Origin: Gnetum montanum
Lineage: Eukaryota > Streptophyta > Gnetopsida > Gnetales > Gnetaceae
Direction: 5' to 3'
Assembly (NCBI GenBank): GCA_015680685.1
Contig: MNCI01009104.1
Span: forward strand, 127,541-191,540
Length of the DNA stretch: 64,000 nucleotides
The position numbers and the translations under genes are program-made. The notes beneath the pieces are model-generated. The model searched no databases. It had not been told where the DNA came from and saw only the letters and a list, made by a program, of their open reading frames with translations. The stretch's first letter is position 1; each line of letters opens with the position of its first letter. Of this stretch, positions 21,410-32,984 are shown one piece after another.

Positions 21410-22232
21410 TGATAAGCGACGAGGTACCCCTATGTCCAACCATACGAATCACTAAGGTGTTCACACATGATTCGGTCAAATACCATGGACCTATAGTTCT
21501 CCAGTGCATTAGTCCTTCTAGGAAGTGAAATGGGCATTAAGAACATTCGTTGTCTTCTCAAATCCACTTATGAAGCTCAAGGATATGGTTTAAGTGTAAT
21601 TGAGGTACATGATTTTTATCATTTTAGGTTTTATAAATTTAATCGCCTACAACAATAATGAAAGGTAGAGTAATTTAGGATCTAATTTATCTACTACCTA
21701 GCTAGCCTAACATAAGTACCTGTACCACTTTCTTGAACACATATAGTGCTACTGGGCTACCAAATGTTAAGTGTTGCTAGGTTACCAAGCACTATATGTG
21801 TGCTCAAAGTGATCATGCTTGTGTTCATTAACAACTAAAAATTAATTGCTTAATTAAAATGCTTTAAAGTAAAGTGCATTAAAGGAAACAACAATCTATT
21901 GTCAGTGTTGCAAGGATTATCAAAAGGGTTCATTTTTATTCTCGTCACACTGCTGTGCTCATGTACATCAATGTTCGAACAAATATTCGTATACACTTAG
22001 ACTCTTGTTGCGAGCACTCAGAAAATATTCTAACTTTAGAGAAAACAAACTACAAGAGCTTCGCTAACTATGACAAAAATTGATCTGAAAATTATGAGCG
22101 CAAGCACTATATGTATAGGCTAGTGTATATCCCATGACATCGAATATCCAACATTGCATCTTGGCTCCACAACATCGAATACCCGACGTCGAGGCTTTGA
22201 TGTCAAAGTAGATAAAAGCATGAGATTCATCA
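21410..22232 (-). mobile_element. H1 5' LTR
   Basis: An 823-bp partner of 5109-5928, starting TGATAAGCGACGAGG and ending GAGATTCATCA. CACTATATGTATAGG near 22100 is the minus-strand TATA region. The flanking target copy CTTAT is at 22233-22237. Confidence 0.93.
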
Positions 22233-22237
22233 CTTAT

Positions 22238-24829
22238 CCTTCACTACATGCAAATCTTGGATCTAGTTGTGAATATGACATGCACTAGTGGCTATTAGTA
22301 ATTTATCCCAAAGCCTATTATGACTATTTTTACCCTTCAAATGAATAATTAGTTAACACTTCTTTCAATTACATCAAATACTAAACTAATATAAAAAAGG
22401 CTAGTTGTAACAACAAGAATAGGAAGTTGGTACGAGTGAGAGTAAGAGAGTGTGTGAATAGTAGCATTGATAAAGTGCATTAATTGAATCCCTAAAATAA
22501 TGAACTTTCCCTAGGAAACAATGTTTTTAGTGATTCTATGAACACAACAATTCAAAAAGTCTAGCTCATTTTGTACAACCCAGTACCATGGTAGTGCTAT
22601 TCTTTGCATATTCTAGCCAAAAAGACTTTAGGTAAGCAAAGTCTCCTTTGAACATAGTTCATCCAATACACTACAAAATATTAGTCGAACATGAACCAAT
22701 CTTGAAACTAAAACTTAAGATTTTATTAAGTTGGTTTAGCTAGTTCCTTGTGATCATTGTCATTTATGAATCTTTTAGTAATAAGTAATAACTACTATAG
22801 GTGATGCATTAACATACTTTCAACCATTTTTAAAAATGTGAAACTTTAATTTATGCCCTTAATTTCATATAGTTTAATTAAAACTTTATAACTCAACATT
22901 GTCCACTAAAATCAAACCCATAACTTGGAGCTTCTAAATCAAAAGTTTTACTACTAGGTAACATCTCATTATTAAGTAAAAAGGAGGCAAGGGATGGTAA
23001 TGGAGAGGGGGGCATTAAAACCTAAAACAATTCAACCTCAATACATATAACCAACATGACACATTAGAATAACATGAGTAAAATATATTTTTTCCTTGGT
23101 CTAAAATCCTAAGGGATCATTCAAGAAAACTTCATAGTTTATCATAAGAAACTTACCTAAAGAAAGTTTTTGAGGGATTAAAAATGCACAACTACAAATT
23201 CAGTGATACACTTATTATTAAAGATGAAACTTTATGGAACAAACCTATTAATTATCTATAAAATCCTTTAAATAACTAATAGAAATACTAGAAACCCCAA
23301 GGATCTCGACTTAACCTTGATTTACTAATTTAAGAAGTAGTCGTAAAATAAATAAAAACTATCATATAGAGGCATAAATATAGTAGATAAATATAGCATA
23401 AAAAAATTTCTTATTACTTGCATAAATTAAATAAATAGCTAAATAAAATAATTAGCACAAGCACAAAAATGTAGACATTCAAAATTTAACTAGTTTCATC
23501 ATTAAAAAGTACATAAAATAATAATTCCAATGACACTTATTTCATCTCTCTAACATCTAGAAATAAAGATAGTCATGTTTGAAATTTATCAAATTAAATA
23601 ATAATAATAATTGATAAAATATTAATATATAATAAAATAATTTCATTTTTCTTTGAACATATAGTGCACATTGAAATGAAAATTGATTCTTGTAATGTCA
23701 TAATCTAAATTGGGGAGAGGGAAGGTGGTGGGGGACATGATGTTGGAACCCCAAAAAAATTGTAATATAGTTACACCCCAACATATATAACCCACTTAGA
23801 ACTTTATACCTTAGCATTACCTATAAAAATCCAAACCATGACTTAACATTAAGCTAAGAGCTCATTGTTATGTTACAATCCAAATGACATTAACAACAAT
23901 TTCATATCTATCATATTTTATTATTTATTCAAAAAAATAGATACATTGCTCAAATATCAAAAAAGTATATAAGGTTTCTATTTTACAAAAATTATTTTTC
24001 AATTTTAAAGGTTCCATCTTATGCAAAATTGATTCACCCTTTGCCCTATGTAGCAAAATGCAAGAGTCAAACTCTTCAAATAAGAAAGGTTATTTTATTT
24101 TCCTATTCATAGAGCATAAAATTTTTTTGCCAAAAGTCTCAAGGTATAGGCCAAACAAAGATTTTCAATTAAATATTCAAAAAAATTTCAAAGTTCAGAA
24201 ATGACACAAATTTTTCAAAATTTCAAATATTTTATAGTTTATCCTAGAATCTTTAGCGTAAGGGTTTTGGTTACCCTCACTACCAGAAGAATATATAGAC
24301 AAGTCTTGGAATAACCTCATTACTAACATCAAATTATCCTATTAAATATATAATATCTTCTAATGTCAAAATTCTCTAACAAAAATCTAAATAATATATA
24401 TTTTATATAGACATATTTGAAGGATAGGTCTTGGTTTTATACCCATTACCAAAGAAATATACCAATAGGTCTTGGAATGACCTCAATACTACCATTTTAT
24501 TATCCTTATGAGCCTAAACAAGTCACTGATGGCTAAGTGTTGATAATAGTCTTACTACTAACATCCTCTATGGCCAAGGTACATGCATCATCAGAAGAAT
24601 AGATCTTCGCTATGCCTCGTCGCACATCAAAAAATAGAGTTACTTAGTGTCATGGTCTTGAATAGTTTCTTATGGTCTCAAATAGTTTCCCAAACTCACA
24701 TGAACTTACAAATCAAAATCCAAGGTAGAAAATCCATCTAAACCCTTGTTTCCATGGGGCCTTCAACCCCTAGTTTGTAGTCTTTGTTTCTTTTGTCATA
24801 GTTGCTAAGATCATGTTGTTTTGTTTTCT
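22238..24829. other. AT-rich region without a recognisable gene
   Basis: About 2.6 kb of AT-rich DNA with stops in all frames. Two partly similar stretches occur near 22990-23060 and 23710-23800 (GAGGGG-rich, then CATATATAACC). A diverged pair lies near 24290-24345 and 24465-24515 (TCTTGGAATRACCTCA ... ATTATCC). The segment near 22925 (GAGCTTCTAAATCAAAAG) echoes 4245 on the other side of H1. No family was identified. Confidence 0.5.
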
Positions 24830-25056
24830 TTTTTCTTTATCTCTCTGTGCATGTTGACTCTTGTATGCTACGTAGGCTAGATCATGAATAACCTCCATAG
24901 CATCTTCTATGTTCTTTGTTTGCGAGAATGCTTGGCTAAGAGACTATGGATCAAGATGGTAGAGTTTAGACTTGATAAAGTTGTTCACTTGACTATGGCT
25001 AACAAGTGGGCTTCGACTATAGGCTTTGGTATTTCATTCAGCAATCTATTCCATGT
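24830..25056 (-). pseudogene. Element E (Tat-type) gag, C-terminal part
   Basis: Minus-strand frames read LLNEIPKPIVEAHLLAIVK, then after a one-base shift FIKSKLYHLDP, SLSQAFSQTKNIEDA and LAYVAYKSQHAQRDK. They align with B gag (LNELHEPILETYLL, DFIKSKLYYLKACTLSQEF, DPAYLTFRSQHTKKDK). It is cut at 25056 by the damaged left end of A3. The N-terminal part of the same gag is on the other side of A3 (29901-30229), and roughly 1 kb from the middle is missing. Confidence 0.82.
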
Positions 25057-25698
25057 GATAGAATAATTTCCATGTGCCCATAGTAGGAGCTCCACAATGA
25101 ACGGATCTTTATTCGAGCAAATATTGTACTTGAACACAAGTTTGTGTACGGAAATAAAGATGAACTTTTGGGATAAACCTTGCAGTGCATGGAATAGGCT
25201 AATTAGGATTTTATTTACTATTATTTATTTTTTATCATTTAATGCTTTATTAGTTAATTAAATCTCTCTCAACCATTCTCCTATAGTTAAGTGCATTCAG
25301 TACGATCGCTTCGAGCACATGCATTACGCTTGGTAATCCCAGCAAAAAATAGCGTTTGGTAACCAAGGTTGCATTGGTTCAGGGTGTGAACAGTAAGTGG
25401 GAACGGATACTGATGCTAGGTTAATTAAGGCTTAGTTAGTTAGTTAAAGTTAGTTAATTAGTCACCCTTCACCTCATTAGCATAGGAGATAAAACAGAAA
25501 AGACATAAAAATCATATACCTTAGACTTACTTAACCATATAATCGTGACAAATACAAGTAAGTCTGGGAAGAAAATAAATGATTAACCTTAAGTGTTCCA
25601 TAAGGCATGTAGGCACTTAGTCTGTGGAGTTCAACCGGATCGTGCATGTAATGCTCGTATTCGTATGGTTGAGTGTAGGGGTACCTCATCACTCATCA
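25057..25698 (+). mobile_element. A3 5' LTR (U3 start deleted)
   Basis: 642 bp aligning with 29257-29900 and ending ACTCATCA. Homology begins at GATAGAATAATTTCC, so the palindrome array and TATA box present in the 3' LTR are gone. Confidence 0.9.
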
Positions 25699-25699
25699 T

Positions 25700-25717
25700 T
25701 GGCGCCATTGCTGGGGA
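25700..25717 (+). other. A3 primer binding site (tRNA-Asp type)
   Basis: TGGCGCCATTGCTGGGGA, one base after the LTR. It has two transitions relative to the tRNA-Asp complement. Confidence 0.9.
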
Positions 25718-25844
25718 CTAAGTTGTTTGTGTGCTAAGTAGAACATAGGAAATTATCCACATCATTGGGAAGCCTAAATGAACCCTTAGGGTTAATTAAA
25801 CAAAAAATTATATAACGATTAATCAGCACACCAAATAAGACACA

Positions 25845-28300
25845 ATGTCTTCTTCTTCTAACAAAAGCACTTCACCACCTAGGGATCATATTAGAGACAG
25901 TCGACGGCACAAAACACATAACCAAAAACTACCAGTTCCTCAACAGTATCAGGTGGTATATACTCCTCACAATGAGTATATACCCGATTTTACTTTTATC
26001 CTCCATCAGGATGAACAACTGCGCTGGAGAGACTTACAAGGTAACATAGTGTTACCTCCAGATCGGGCAATCCCTAACATGCTTCTTCGTGCTCTTGCAC
26101 AGATAGGCATGACGGAATTATATGCTGAATACGTTGCAGAAGATTATGACATAAGGGATTACCATTCCATAGCACTGCAATGTCTAAGGGACTCGCGGTA
26201 GGAGAGCCACCATACATTATTGAAGGGCAAAGGAGTCATGCACATCCTAAGTGAAATTGGACATGGTGAACCACTTATAATAGGTTCTCCATAGAATGAT
26301 GTTCCCCCTCCTAACAATAGTGAGGAGGTGGGGTATCAGAACCTACGCTCCACGATACACAACCCTGGTTCTGATCCCCGTGAACACCAACTTTTCACTA
26401 AGGGAACAAAAACACGTGACAAGGAAGGGCATTATGATCGTCATCATGATCAGGGCAAGGAACACCGAAGAGAAGGTAGGAGACATCATCATGGCGATGG
26501 CTCTCCTTCTTCTTCCCCTTCATCACATCATGCACCCTCTCCTTCCACATCAGGGTGCAGTCATCAAGAGCATAACAGTAAGGATAAGGGTAAGCGAAAT
26601 GAGAGACCTCGACGAGAGAGTCGAGAGCGAGGATGAGGGCAGTCTAGAGAGTCTAGGCATGGTAGAAGGGAAAGTAGGGAACCACGTAGGCATCATAGAT
26701 GTCATGAGAGAGATGATCATGATGAACCCCTACTTGCCACCTAAAGTATGTTAGATATTATGGAGGCAGTGAGAATACCTACAAGGCATCAAAAGGACAA
26801 TCAGATCAAGAGATTAGATATGAATAATATCCCACGATGCAAAGGGGGATACAACGCTGATTCGCAAAATCATTTACAAGCATTCCACGATGCCTACGCC
26901 TTGCAAAATATTGAAAACAAGTGGTAGAAATTAAAGTTGTTTCCTAGGACACTCATAAAGGAAGCAGAGAGTTGGTACCGATCCTTAGAGTTGGAAACCA
27001 TTAGGAGGTGGAGTACGATGTTAGAACTCTTCAACGATAAATACCAAATGTACTCTAGAGTGTCTAACTTACATAAGCAAATCCAAGGATGAAAGCAAGA
27101 TACTCATGAACCCTTGGATGCTGCCATGGGCCAATATTATGCATTGCTACATTGTTGCCCGGGCCATGGTTATGCACAACAGGATCAACTACGCCACCTC
27201 ATAGATGGGCTAAGACACGAAACTAGGAGAACCCTTGGGACTTATGCCCAAGGAAGACTATCTGAACTTAGATCCCATGAAATTCATCGATTGTTGGAGC
27301 AAGTACATAAAGAAGAAGGGAAACTACAAAAAAGAGAAAGCGCAGAAGAATATAACCATGATCCTTCCCTCTGAAATAAGGGAGTGAGATTCTACGATGA
27401 GGAGGATGTGTCACCACTCGAAGAGTTGATGAACAGAAAAACCTTGTCACTTTAGAAATTAACAATGGAAGTATCGACTAAGGTAGATGAAATATGGAGC
27501 TCCTTAGATAGTGAAATTGAAACTGTCTTGAAAATCGTAGAAGAGTCTAAGGAGGAACGAAGTAGTGATCATGATAAGAAAAAGCAGAGAGATTCAGGCC
27601 ATGCATGTGATAAGGGTAAGGCAAAAATGACTATCATCGATGAGGTTGTGGATTTAGATACAGATAATGACGGTGGATGTGAGATTTGCCAATATGAACA
27701 TCCTAAGGGATGTTGCCCAATAATCTCACATTTACAAGAGTCTGGGATGTATGCACTCAACCTAAGACTTAACAGACGGCAAGCACCCCGAAGGTTACCT
27801 TATCCCCAAGGTAACCCAAGGCAGTTCCATCAACCGTTAACATATTATCCAAGTGGAACTCTGCCACAATCTATCAGGCAACATCAGCAGTGGCAACCCC
27901 CATAGTCATGGGGGATGCCACCGCCTAGGCAACAATACCCTTATTGGCAACCAAACCCATATGGCTACTACGTGCAGCAGTCGGTTTCTCCAACTGACTC
28001 TATGGGTCATGCAACCCCACAACATCACTACCAAGTTTGGGAGTATTTTAGAAGGACTCCTTCTCCTCCAGGAGATGCACCACATGCCTACCATACTCCC
28101 AATCCATCCGCCTCTCTTACGCCGGTAGTTCCACTACTTTTCGCTCCAACAATGCAAGGGAAACTCCCCACTCAACCGTAGCAACGTAATGCTAAGAGAG
28201 CTATAAACCTTCAACCCGTTGCTGGTTCTAACAACTACAAGAAGAGAAAACCTTTCTTTAGAACCAAAAGCCCAAACAAGCTCTCACAACCACAAGCGGT
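25845..28300 (+). pseudogene. A3 gag
   Basis: The best preserved gag of the family. It starts at ATGTCTTCTTCT (25845) with an open block to 26201 (QYQVVYTPHNEYIPDF, RWRDLQGNIVLPPDRA, YAEYVAEDYDIRDYHS), then a His/Ser-rich segment (GDGSPSSSPSSHHAPSPSTS). The gag core follows near 26930-27270 (LFPRTLIKEAESWYRSLE, MGQYYALLHCCPGHGY), then an acidic segment (27465-27660), the knuckle CEICQYEHPKGCCP at 27678-27716, and a Pro/Gln/Tyr tail to 28181. A handful of stops occur (26199, 26296 region, 27374, 27456), mostly without frameshift, so fewer lesions than A1. Function: capsid and nucleocapsid of virus-like particles. Confidence 0.88.
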
Positions 28301-28307
28301 TGAGTCT

Positions 28308-28547
28308 GTGCACGCTCCTCTAACAATTAAGGCTTCGAAGCTCCCTTCAAACCAACAACAGGGCTTAATGCATACGGTTATGTTAACACATACTATTATT
28401 GACTGGATCAAGGTGGGCCACCTTCAAACGAAATTCTCTGATCCTGGAAGCCCCCTAATTTATTTCCAAGTCACTGGGAATGAACCTCATAAGGCTCTTC
28501 TTAACTCAGGTTCCAGAGTTAACTTAATCTCAAAGGTTCGCTCTTAG
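28308..28547 (+). pseudogene. A3 protease, truncated
   Basis: HTIIDWIKVGHLQTKFSDPG, then NEPHKALLNSGSRVNLIS. The triplet is again N-S-G (Asn at 28503-28505). The frame is fused at about 28535 to 3'-UTR sequence (GGTTCGCTCTTAGTTATGGG), which removes the second half of the domain. Confidence 0.85.
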
Positions 28548-29106
28548 TTATGGGGGTCCGAACCCAAATTTTTTCAATTTTTTCCTAACCCCTACACCTT
28601 CGATAACCACTATGATATCTTCAAATCCATATTAGCCATACCACAACTCAGCCAATGGACCTTTCACTAAAGCAAGGTATCAATTGCATTATGATTCATT
28701 TACCCTTGCTAATATAAAGATTGTCTTGTGTGTGTAGATGACAATCATGCAATAATGAATTTGATCTAGAAGGAACACTTGGAATGGAGCGGTATTGAAG
28801 CAGCTATGCAAAGAACGAGATGGATGGCACTCTTACGAATGGATGACAAAAGGCGCAATCTTGGTGTTGGTAGCAGCAAAACTTCTTTCTCTCTCTCTCT
28901 TTCTCAGCTACCAAATAAGGCCTGATGTCAAATGTATAAGGTATTCACTCTTGTTGTCATGAACACCAATTTTTTCTTGTCTTGTAATGATGATCCATTC
29001 ACATGTCATCCCATTCACCATTAGTTCCATTTGAGTCAATAATCCCATACCGTCCCAATATTTTGTAAGGAACTTGAGAACGAGATTTTATTCAATCATG
29101 GGGGTA
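28548..29106 (+). other. A3 3' untranslated region remnant
   Basis: About 560 bp homologous to A1 14490-15073, ending GATTTTATTCAATCATGGGGG before the 3' LTR. It includes a short CT-rich run at 28887-28906. Confidence 0.8.
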
Positions 29107-29900
29107 TGATCGGACGCGATATCGCATGGGACGCGATATCACATACGTGATATCGCAGTGCACCGCCAAATCTATAAATAAGAGGCGGCTCTCCCTTTTT
29201 TCTCAGTTTAAGCCTAGATCGTAACGAAACTCTGGCAGTTTTACCTCTCCAGAGATAGAATAATTTCCATGTGCCCGTAGTAGGAGCTCCAAAGTGAACG
29301 GATCTTTATTCGAGCAAATATTGTACCTAAACACAAGTTTGTGTACGGAAATAAAGACAAACTTCTCGGATAAACCTTGCAGTGCATGGAATAGGCTAAT
29401 TAGGATTTTATTTACTATTATTTATTATTTATCATTTAATGCTTTATTAGTCAATTAAACCTCTCTCAACCCTTCTCCCATAGTTAAGTGCATTCAGTAC
29501 GACGGCTTCGAGCACGTGCGTTACGCTTGGTAATCCCAGCAACAAATAGCGTTTGGTAACCAAGGTTGCATTGGTTCAAGGTGTGAACAGTAAGTGGGAA
29601 CGAATATTGATGCTAGGTTAATTAAGGCTTAGTTAGTTAGTTAAAGCTAGTTAATTAGTCTTTTCACCCTTCACCTCATTAGCATAGGAGATAAAACAGA
29701 AAAGACATAAAAATCATATACCTCAGACTTACTTAACCATACAACCGTGAAAAATACAAGTAAGTCTGGGAATACAACGAATGATTAACCTTAACTGTTC
29801 CATAAGGCATGTAGGCACTTAGTCTGTGGAGTTCAACCGGATCACGCATGTAATGCTCGTATTTGTATGGTTGAGTGTAGGGGTACCTCACCACTCATCA
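29107..29900 (+). mobile_element. A3 3' LTR
   Basis: 794 bp, TGATCGGACG...CACTCATCA. It has three GATATC cores at 29118-29153 and a TATAAATAAG box at 29172. By eye it differs from the 5' LTR at roughly one base in twenty. Confidence 0.93.
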
Positions 29901-30229
29901 GCTAACATACCTACACAGATATCAAATAGATGTATCTAGTCATAGGGGCAAGGGATGTACTCATTACCATTACGATGAGTAAGTTTGAACTTTCTTTTGG
30001 CTTCTACTTTCAAACATGGAATCAACATGCCAACCTGTCTTATGGCATAAATGAAGTTATATTAATATTTATTTATGACTAAAAAATCAAAAAATTTCCC
30101 TTTGATCCTCAAAGATTTCCTACATTCAATGATAGTAGGGTCTTTGGGGTCATTTAGCCTCATGGCTTGTTGGCTAAAACCTTCGTCAATGAAGGTGAGG
30201 GGCAACTTGGTAGATTACTAGAAAGACAT
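29901..30229 (-). pseudogene. Element E (Tat-type) gag, N-terminal part
   Basis: On the minus strand from ATG at 30229: a short leader of residues, then DPKDPTIIECRKSLRIKGK, YNFIYAIRQVGMLIPCL and EAKRKFKLTHRNGNEYIPCP. It aligns with the N-terminus of B gag (SLRLQGKDPTY, YNFICVKI, REVKRDYEFIHKGGCEFIP) and of C gag (YNFLCAKLTANLP, EEKREYEFMYCNGKEFIPSP). Three stops are present. It is cut at 29901 by the A3 3' LTR. Confidence 0.82.
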
Positions 30230-31388
30230 GGCTATGGTGTTGATAATGGCTTTCAAAAGACTATAAATGATAAAATATAAGTAAATTCTAGTGAATGGAA
30301 TTCAAAAACATTTAAATGAAACAAAAATAACTAAAAATGAAGTACTTACTATAATTAGTAAGTGGGGGTAAGAGAGGTTTAGCCCTTTACCAAAAATGGA
30401 AAGTTGAAAAGGTTGGTAACAAGCCTTACCCAAGTTGGTCTTTCAACTACCTCTATGTGGGGTATGGCAAGGAGGAAGGGGGGGGAGGTGGGGGGTGGTT
30501 TAAGTTGGTATTTCCCACTAAGAACTTGGTTTTGGTAGGTTGTTAATTTTGTCAGCTTGGAAAAAATGGGGGGAAGCTGACTTTTAGAATTTTGGTAATT
30601 TCTGAAAGGGTTACACCACCCACTTTTGAGAAGTAGAAAAATTGGTAGCAAAAGGAAAAAAGAGGAAAGAATATCAATGTTGGCTTTGGAGGAAAAATTT
30701 CATAGCAAGTGCTTCAAAAACCATCACCCAACTAGCTACAACTTTCACACTAAATTTTTGGTCATAAGGGGGAAGGGGGGGAGTGTAGCATTGATCTTTT
30801 AAAGGTTTCAGATATAAAAATATGGGAAAAGGCTTTCAACTTGCAATGTTGGCTTTGGGGAGAGTCAGTATTAAGCCTTTCACATGTTGGCCTTTCTAAC
30901 TACTTCTACACTAGGTATGGTAGGGGGAAACAAAGGGGGTGAGATAATAGCAATCTCACACCTTCTAACACAACATTGACAAGGGAAAAATCTAAAAAAT
31001 CAAAGTAGAAAGTTTTTATTTCTCACTAAGAACTTAGTTTTGGTAGGTTGCCAATTTTCTTTGCTTTCAAAAATGGGGGGAAGCAAACTTCTAGAAGTTT
31101 GGTAATTTCTAAAAAGGTTGCACCATCCACTTTGAAAAAATTGATAGCAAAAGAAAAAAGGAAGCAAATGTTTCAATGTTGGCTTTGGGGGTAAAAAAAA
31201 TCATAGGAATTGCTGTGAAAAGCCACCACCCAACCACCTACAACTTCCACACTACAATGTTGGTGTTAAGGAGGGGAAGACCAACGTTGGTTCTTCAAAG
31301 TCTTAGCTATGAAAAATCAAAGAAAAGCTTGCAAATGGAAACATTGGGAATGGAGAAGAACAGATGTAGTCATAGAATTTTTGTAGAG
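30230..31388 (-). repeat. Element E leader with a 507-bp duplication
   Basis: The untranslated leader between the E primer site and E gag. Two diverged copies of one segment lie about 507 bp apart (CACTAAGAACTTGGTTTTGG at 30518 and its relative at 31023). Both contain AATGGGGGGAAGC, a GGTAATTTCT block, GCAAAAG and CAATGTTGGCTTTGG. B has a similarly repetitive leader with a different unit (57730-58010). Confidence 0.75.
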
Positions 31389-31406
31389 GTCCTTCTTCTA
31401 GTGCCA
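31389..31406 (-). other. Element E primer binding site
   Basis: Minus strand TGGCACTAGAAGAAGGAC. It matches the B (TGGCGTTAGAAGGAGTGC) and C (TGGCGCTAAAAGGAGGGC) sites in sequence and in position just outside the LTR. I did not identify the tRNA. Confidence 0.75.
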
Positions 31407-31414
31407 AGAAAAAC

Positions 31415-32732
31415 TATTACAACTAGAAAATTTAATCACTGGAAAAAATTGAAGGAGATACAACACACAGCAGTTTCTCAACCCAGGAATTCCTAGGGCC
31501 TCTACAAAAAAAAGGAATTTAGGGCACTGTGGCTAGTCTATTAGATTAATTAGGGACTTAGAGAGTTTGCAAAATAATGTAACAAAATGAAATGCAAAAA
31601 TTAATAACAGATTTGAATAATGCATAGAAAATAAAAAGAAATATCTTGCACATAAAACCAAAAACCAAAAACTTTATTGAGCAAAAATAAAGAATAAGTT
31701 GGAGAAATTTGTACAAATGATGCTTGAATGGGTAGTAGGGGGTTCACTTGGATGGGGGTTTAGGGTCTGTTGAAGTTAATGCAATTAACTCCATGATCCA
31801 GATGTCCTACCACTATCAATGCTATTGAACATCTTGTGCTACAATCTTAGATCTGTAATGCTGGCTATGGTGGAGGATGAGAAAAGTGGAAAATATGGTT
31901 GTCAAAGTGCACCACATTGGGGGTTGAAAATCCTAGAAATGCAATGTTGACATCCAAAATCCACAAATCTCAAGGCTATAATGCTTTCATGCTGAATGTA
32001 AACATGGAAGATTGCAAGAACTCTTGAGTGCCTGAGAATGCCCCAATGTGGAATTGTAGAAACGTTTTTTAAGTTCTAAAATGAAAATCTTTGCTTTTGT
32101 AAAAATTACTGAACTTTATGAAGTGTTGAACATGTAAATGTTGTTTGAGACTGGTTTTTATAGGTCTTGGGCCATGAATGAAGCTGAAAAATGGCTATGA
32201 TTTGGCTATGAAATGGTTGCAAATCGGCTACCAAATTTTTGCCTCATTCAAGGGAAATGGATGTCCAAATTTGGGGTGTTACTATACATAGTAAGTGCTT
32301 CCCCACATGACCATTTTATTTACTATAAATAGTAATCAAGGCACACCTTTCACATTGGAGATGAATCTTACACGCTGAGCTCTCCATCATGCTTGCTAAA
32401 GTGCCTAGTCAATGTCGAAGTGCATGAAGTGATGAATTATGGCTTTTGTGGTTTCCACATTGGGGGATGCAATTTTCAATGTTGGGGGTGAAGACTCCAC
32501 ACTGGGGATGGGGGTGTGGGGAAGAATGGATGGGACTTCCACGCTAAGGAAGGAAAAGGTTTCCAAGTTGTGCATGTAGTCTCCACTTTAAAGGAAGAAA
32601 GATTCCAAAAATCCCCACCCTTCCATGTTGGGGGTAGGTAATAATTAATCCCTTGCATGTGTTTCCAATGTATAAAAGTGTATACCCCCTCTAAAACCCA
32701 TCAAGTTGTCATTTTTAGCATTCTAAAAGGCA
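31415..32732 (-). mobile_element. Tat-type LTR shared by D and E
   Basis: About 1.3 kb between a primer site on its left and a polypurine tract on its right (minus orientation). It has a minus-strand TATA block CCTATAAAAA (near 32155-32164) set in GGCCCAAGACCTATAAA, which matches the B LTR (GGCCCAGCCCTATAAATACC). The U3 carries repeated CCACATTGGGGG-like words (31910, 32055, 32457-32500, 32625). The edges are my estimate; the left one is probably a decayed TGTTAC. Confidence 0.65.
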
Positions 32733-32736
32733 TTTT

Positions 32737-32768
32737 TGATTCCTTCCCCCCACCACCCCCTCCCAAGC
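32737..32768 (-). other. Polypurine tract next to the D/E LTR
   Basis: On the minus strand an almost pure G/A run (GGGAGGGGGTGGTGGGGGGA, then AGGAAT) directly upstream of the LTR. Such a tract primes plus-strand synthesis and marks a 3' LTR, while the same LTR has a primer site on its other side. Confidence 0.6.
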
Positions 32769-32984
32769 CTAAATATAGACACTAGATGACTTTTTTCACT
32801 TGGGGCATGAGGCTTTAACCACTTATGAGGTATTTTTCAGTTCCAAAATTATAAAGTATGTGAAATTTCCCACTGTGGATTACAATATTTACATTTACAA
32901 TGAAGTTTTGCCTTGGGTTTCATGGGGTGAAAGTTACATGATGAAAATTAGCTATAACATGAAATTTTTGTGGTATTTCAAAAA

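Larger units (their letters stand above)
5109..22232 (-). mobile_element. H1: full-length Athila-like gypsy element, split by A1
   Basis: LTRs at 5109-5928 and 21410-22232 share both ends (TGAT...TTCATCA). They flank a primer site at 21391-21408 and the coding order gag, protease, RT, RNase H, integrase, all on the minus strand. Target duplications are CTCAT (5104-5108) and CTTAT (22233-22237), one transition apart. The footprint is 17,124 bp; without A1 and one target copy (7,095 bp) the element is about 10.0 kb, a normal length for this group. A tRNA-Asp type primer site and an RT of the Athila/Tat kind place it near Athila. Stops and frameshifts are frequent in all domains, so it is dead. 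Confidence 0.93.
25057..29900 (+). mobile_element. A3: gag-protease-only Athila-like element, 5' end truncated
   Basis: A second plus-strand relative of A1, 4,844 bp. Its 5' LTR is 25057-25698 (first 150 or so bases missing), the primer site 25700-25717 and the 3' LTR 29107-29900. Gag and a piece of protease are present. Within the protease (28535) the sequence jumps to the end of the 3' UTR, matching A1 from about 14485, so pol and most of the 3' region are deleted. It sits inside E gag. No target duplication is visible because the left junction was removed together with E sequence. Confidence 0.9.

Noticed and set aside
24990-25000. GCTAA near the left end of A3 as target duplication partner of GCTAA at 29901
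   Set aside because: It lies about 60 bp outside the LTR homology and no LTR terminus adjoins it; probably chance.
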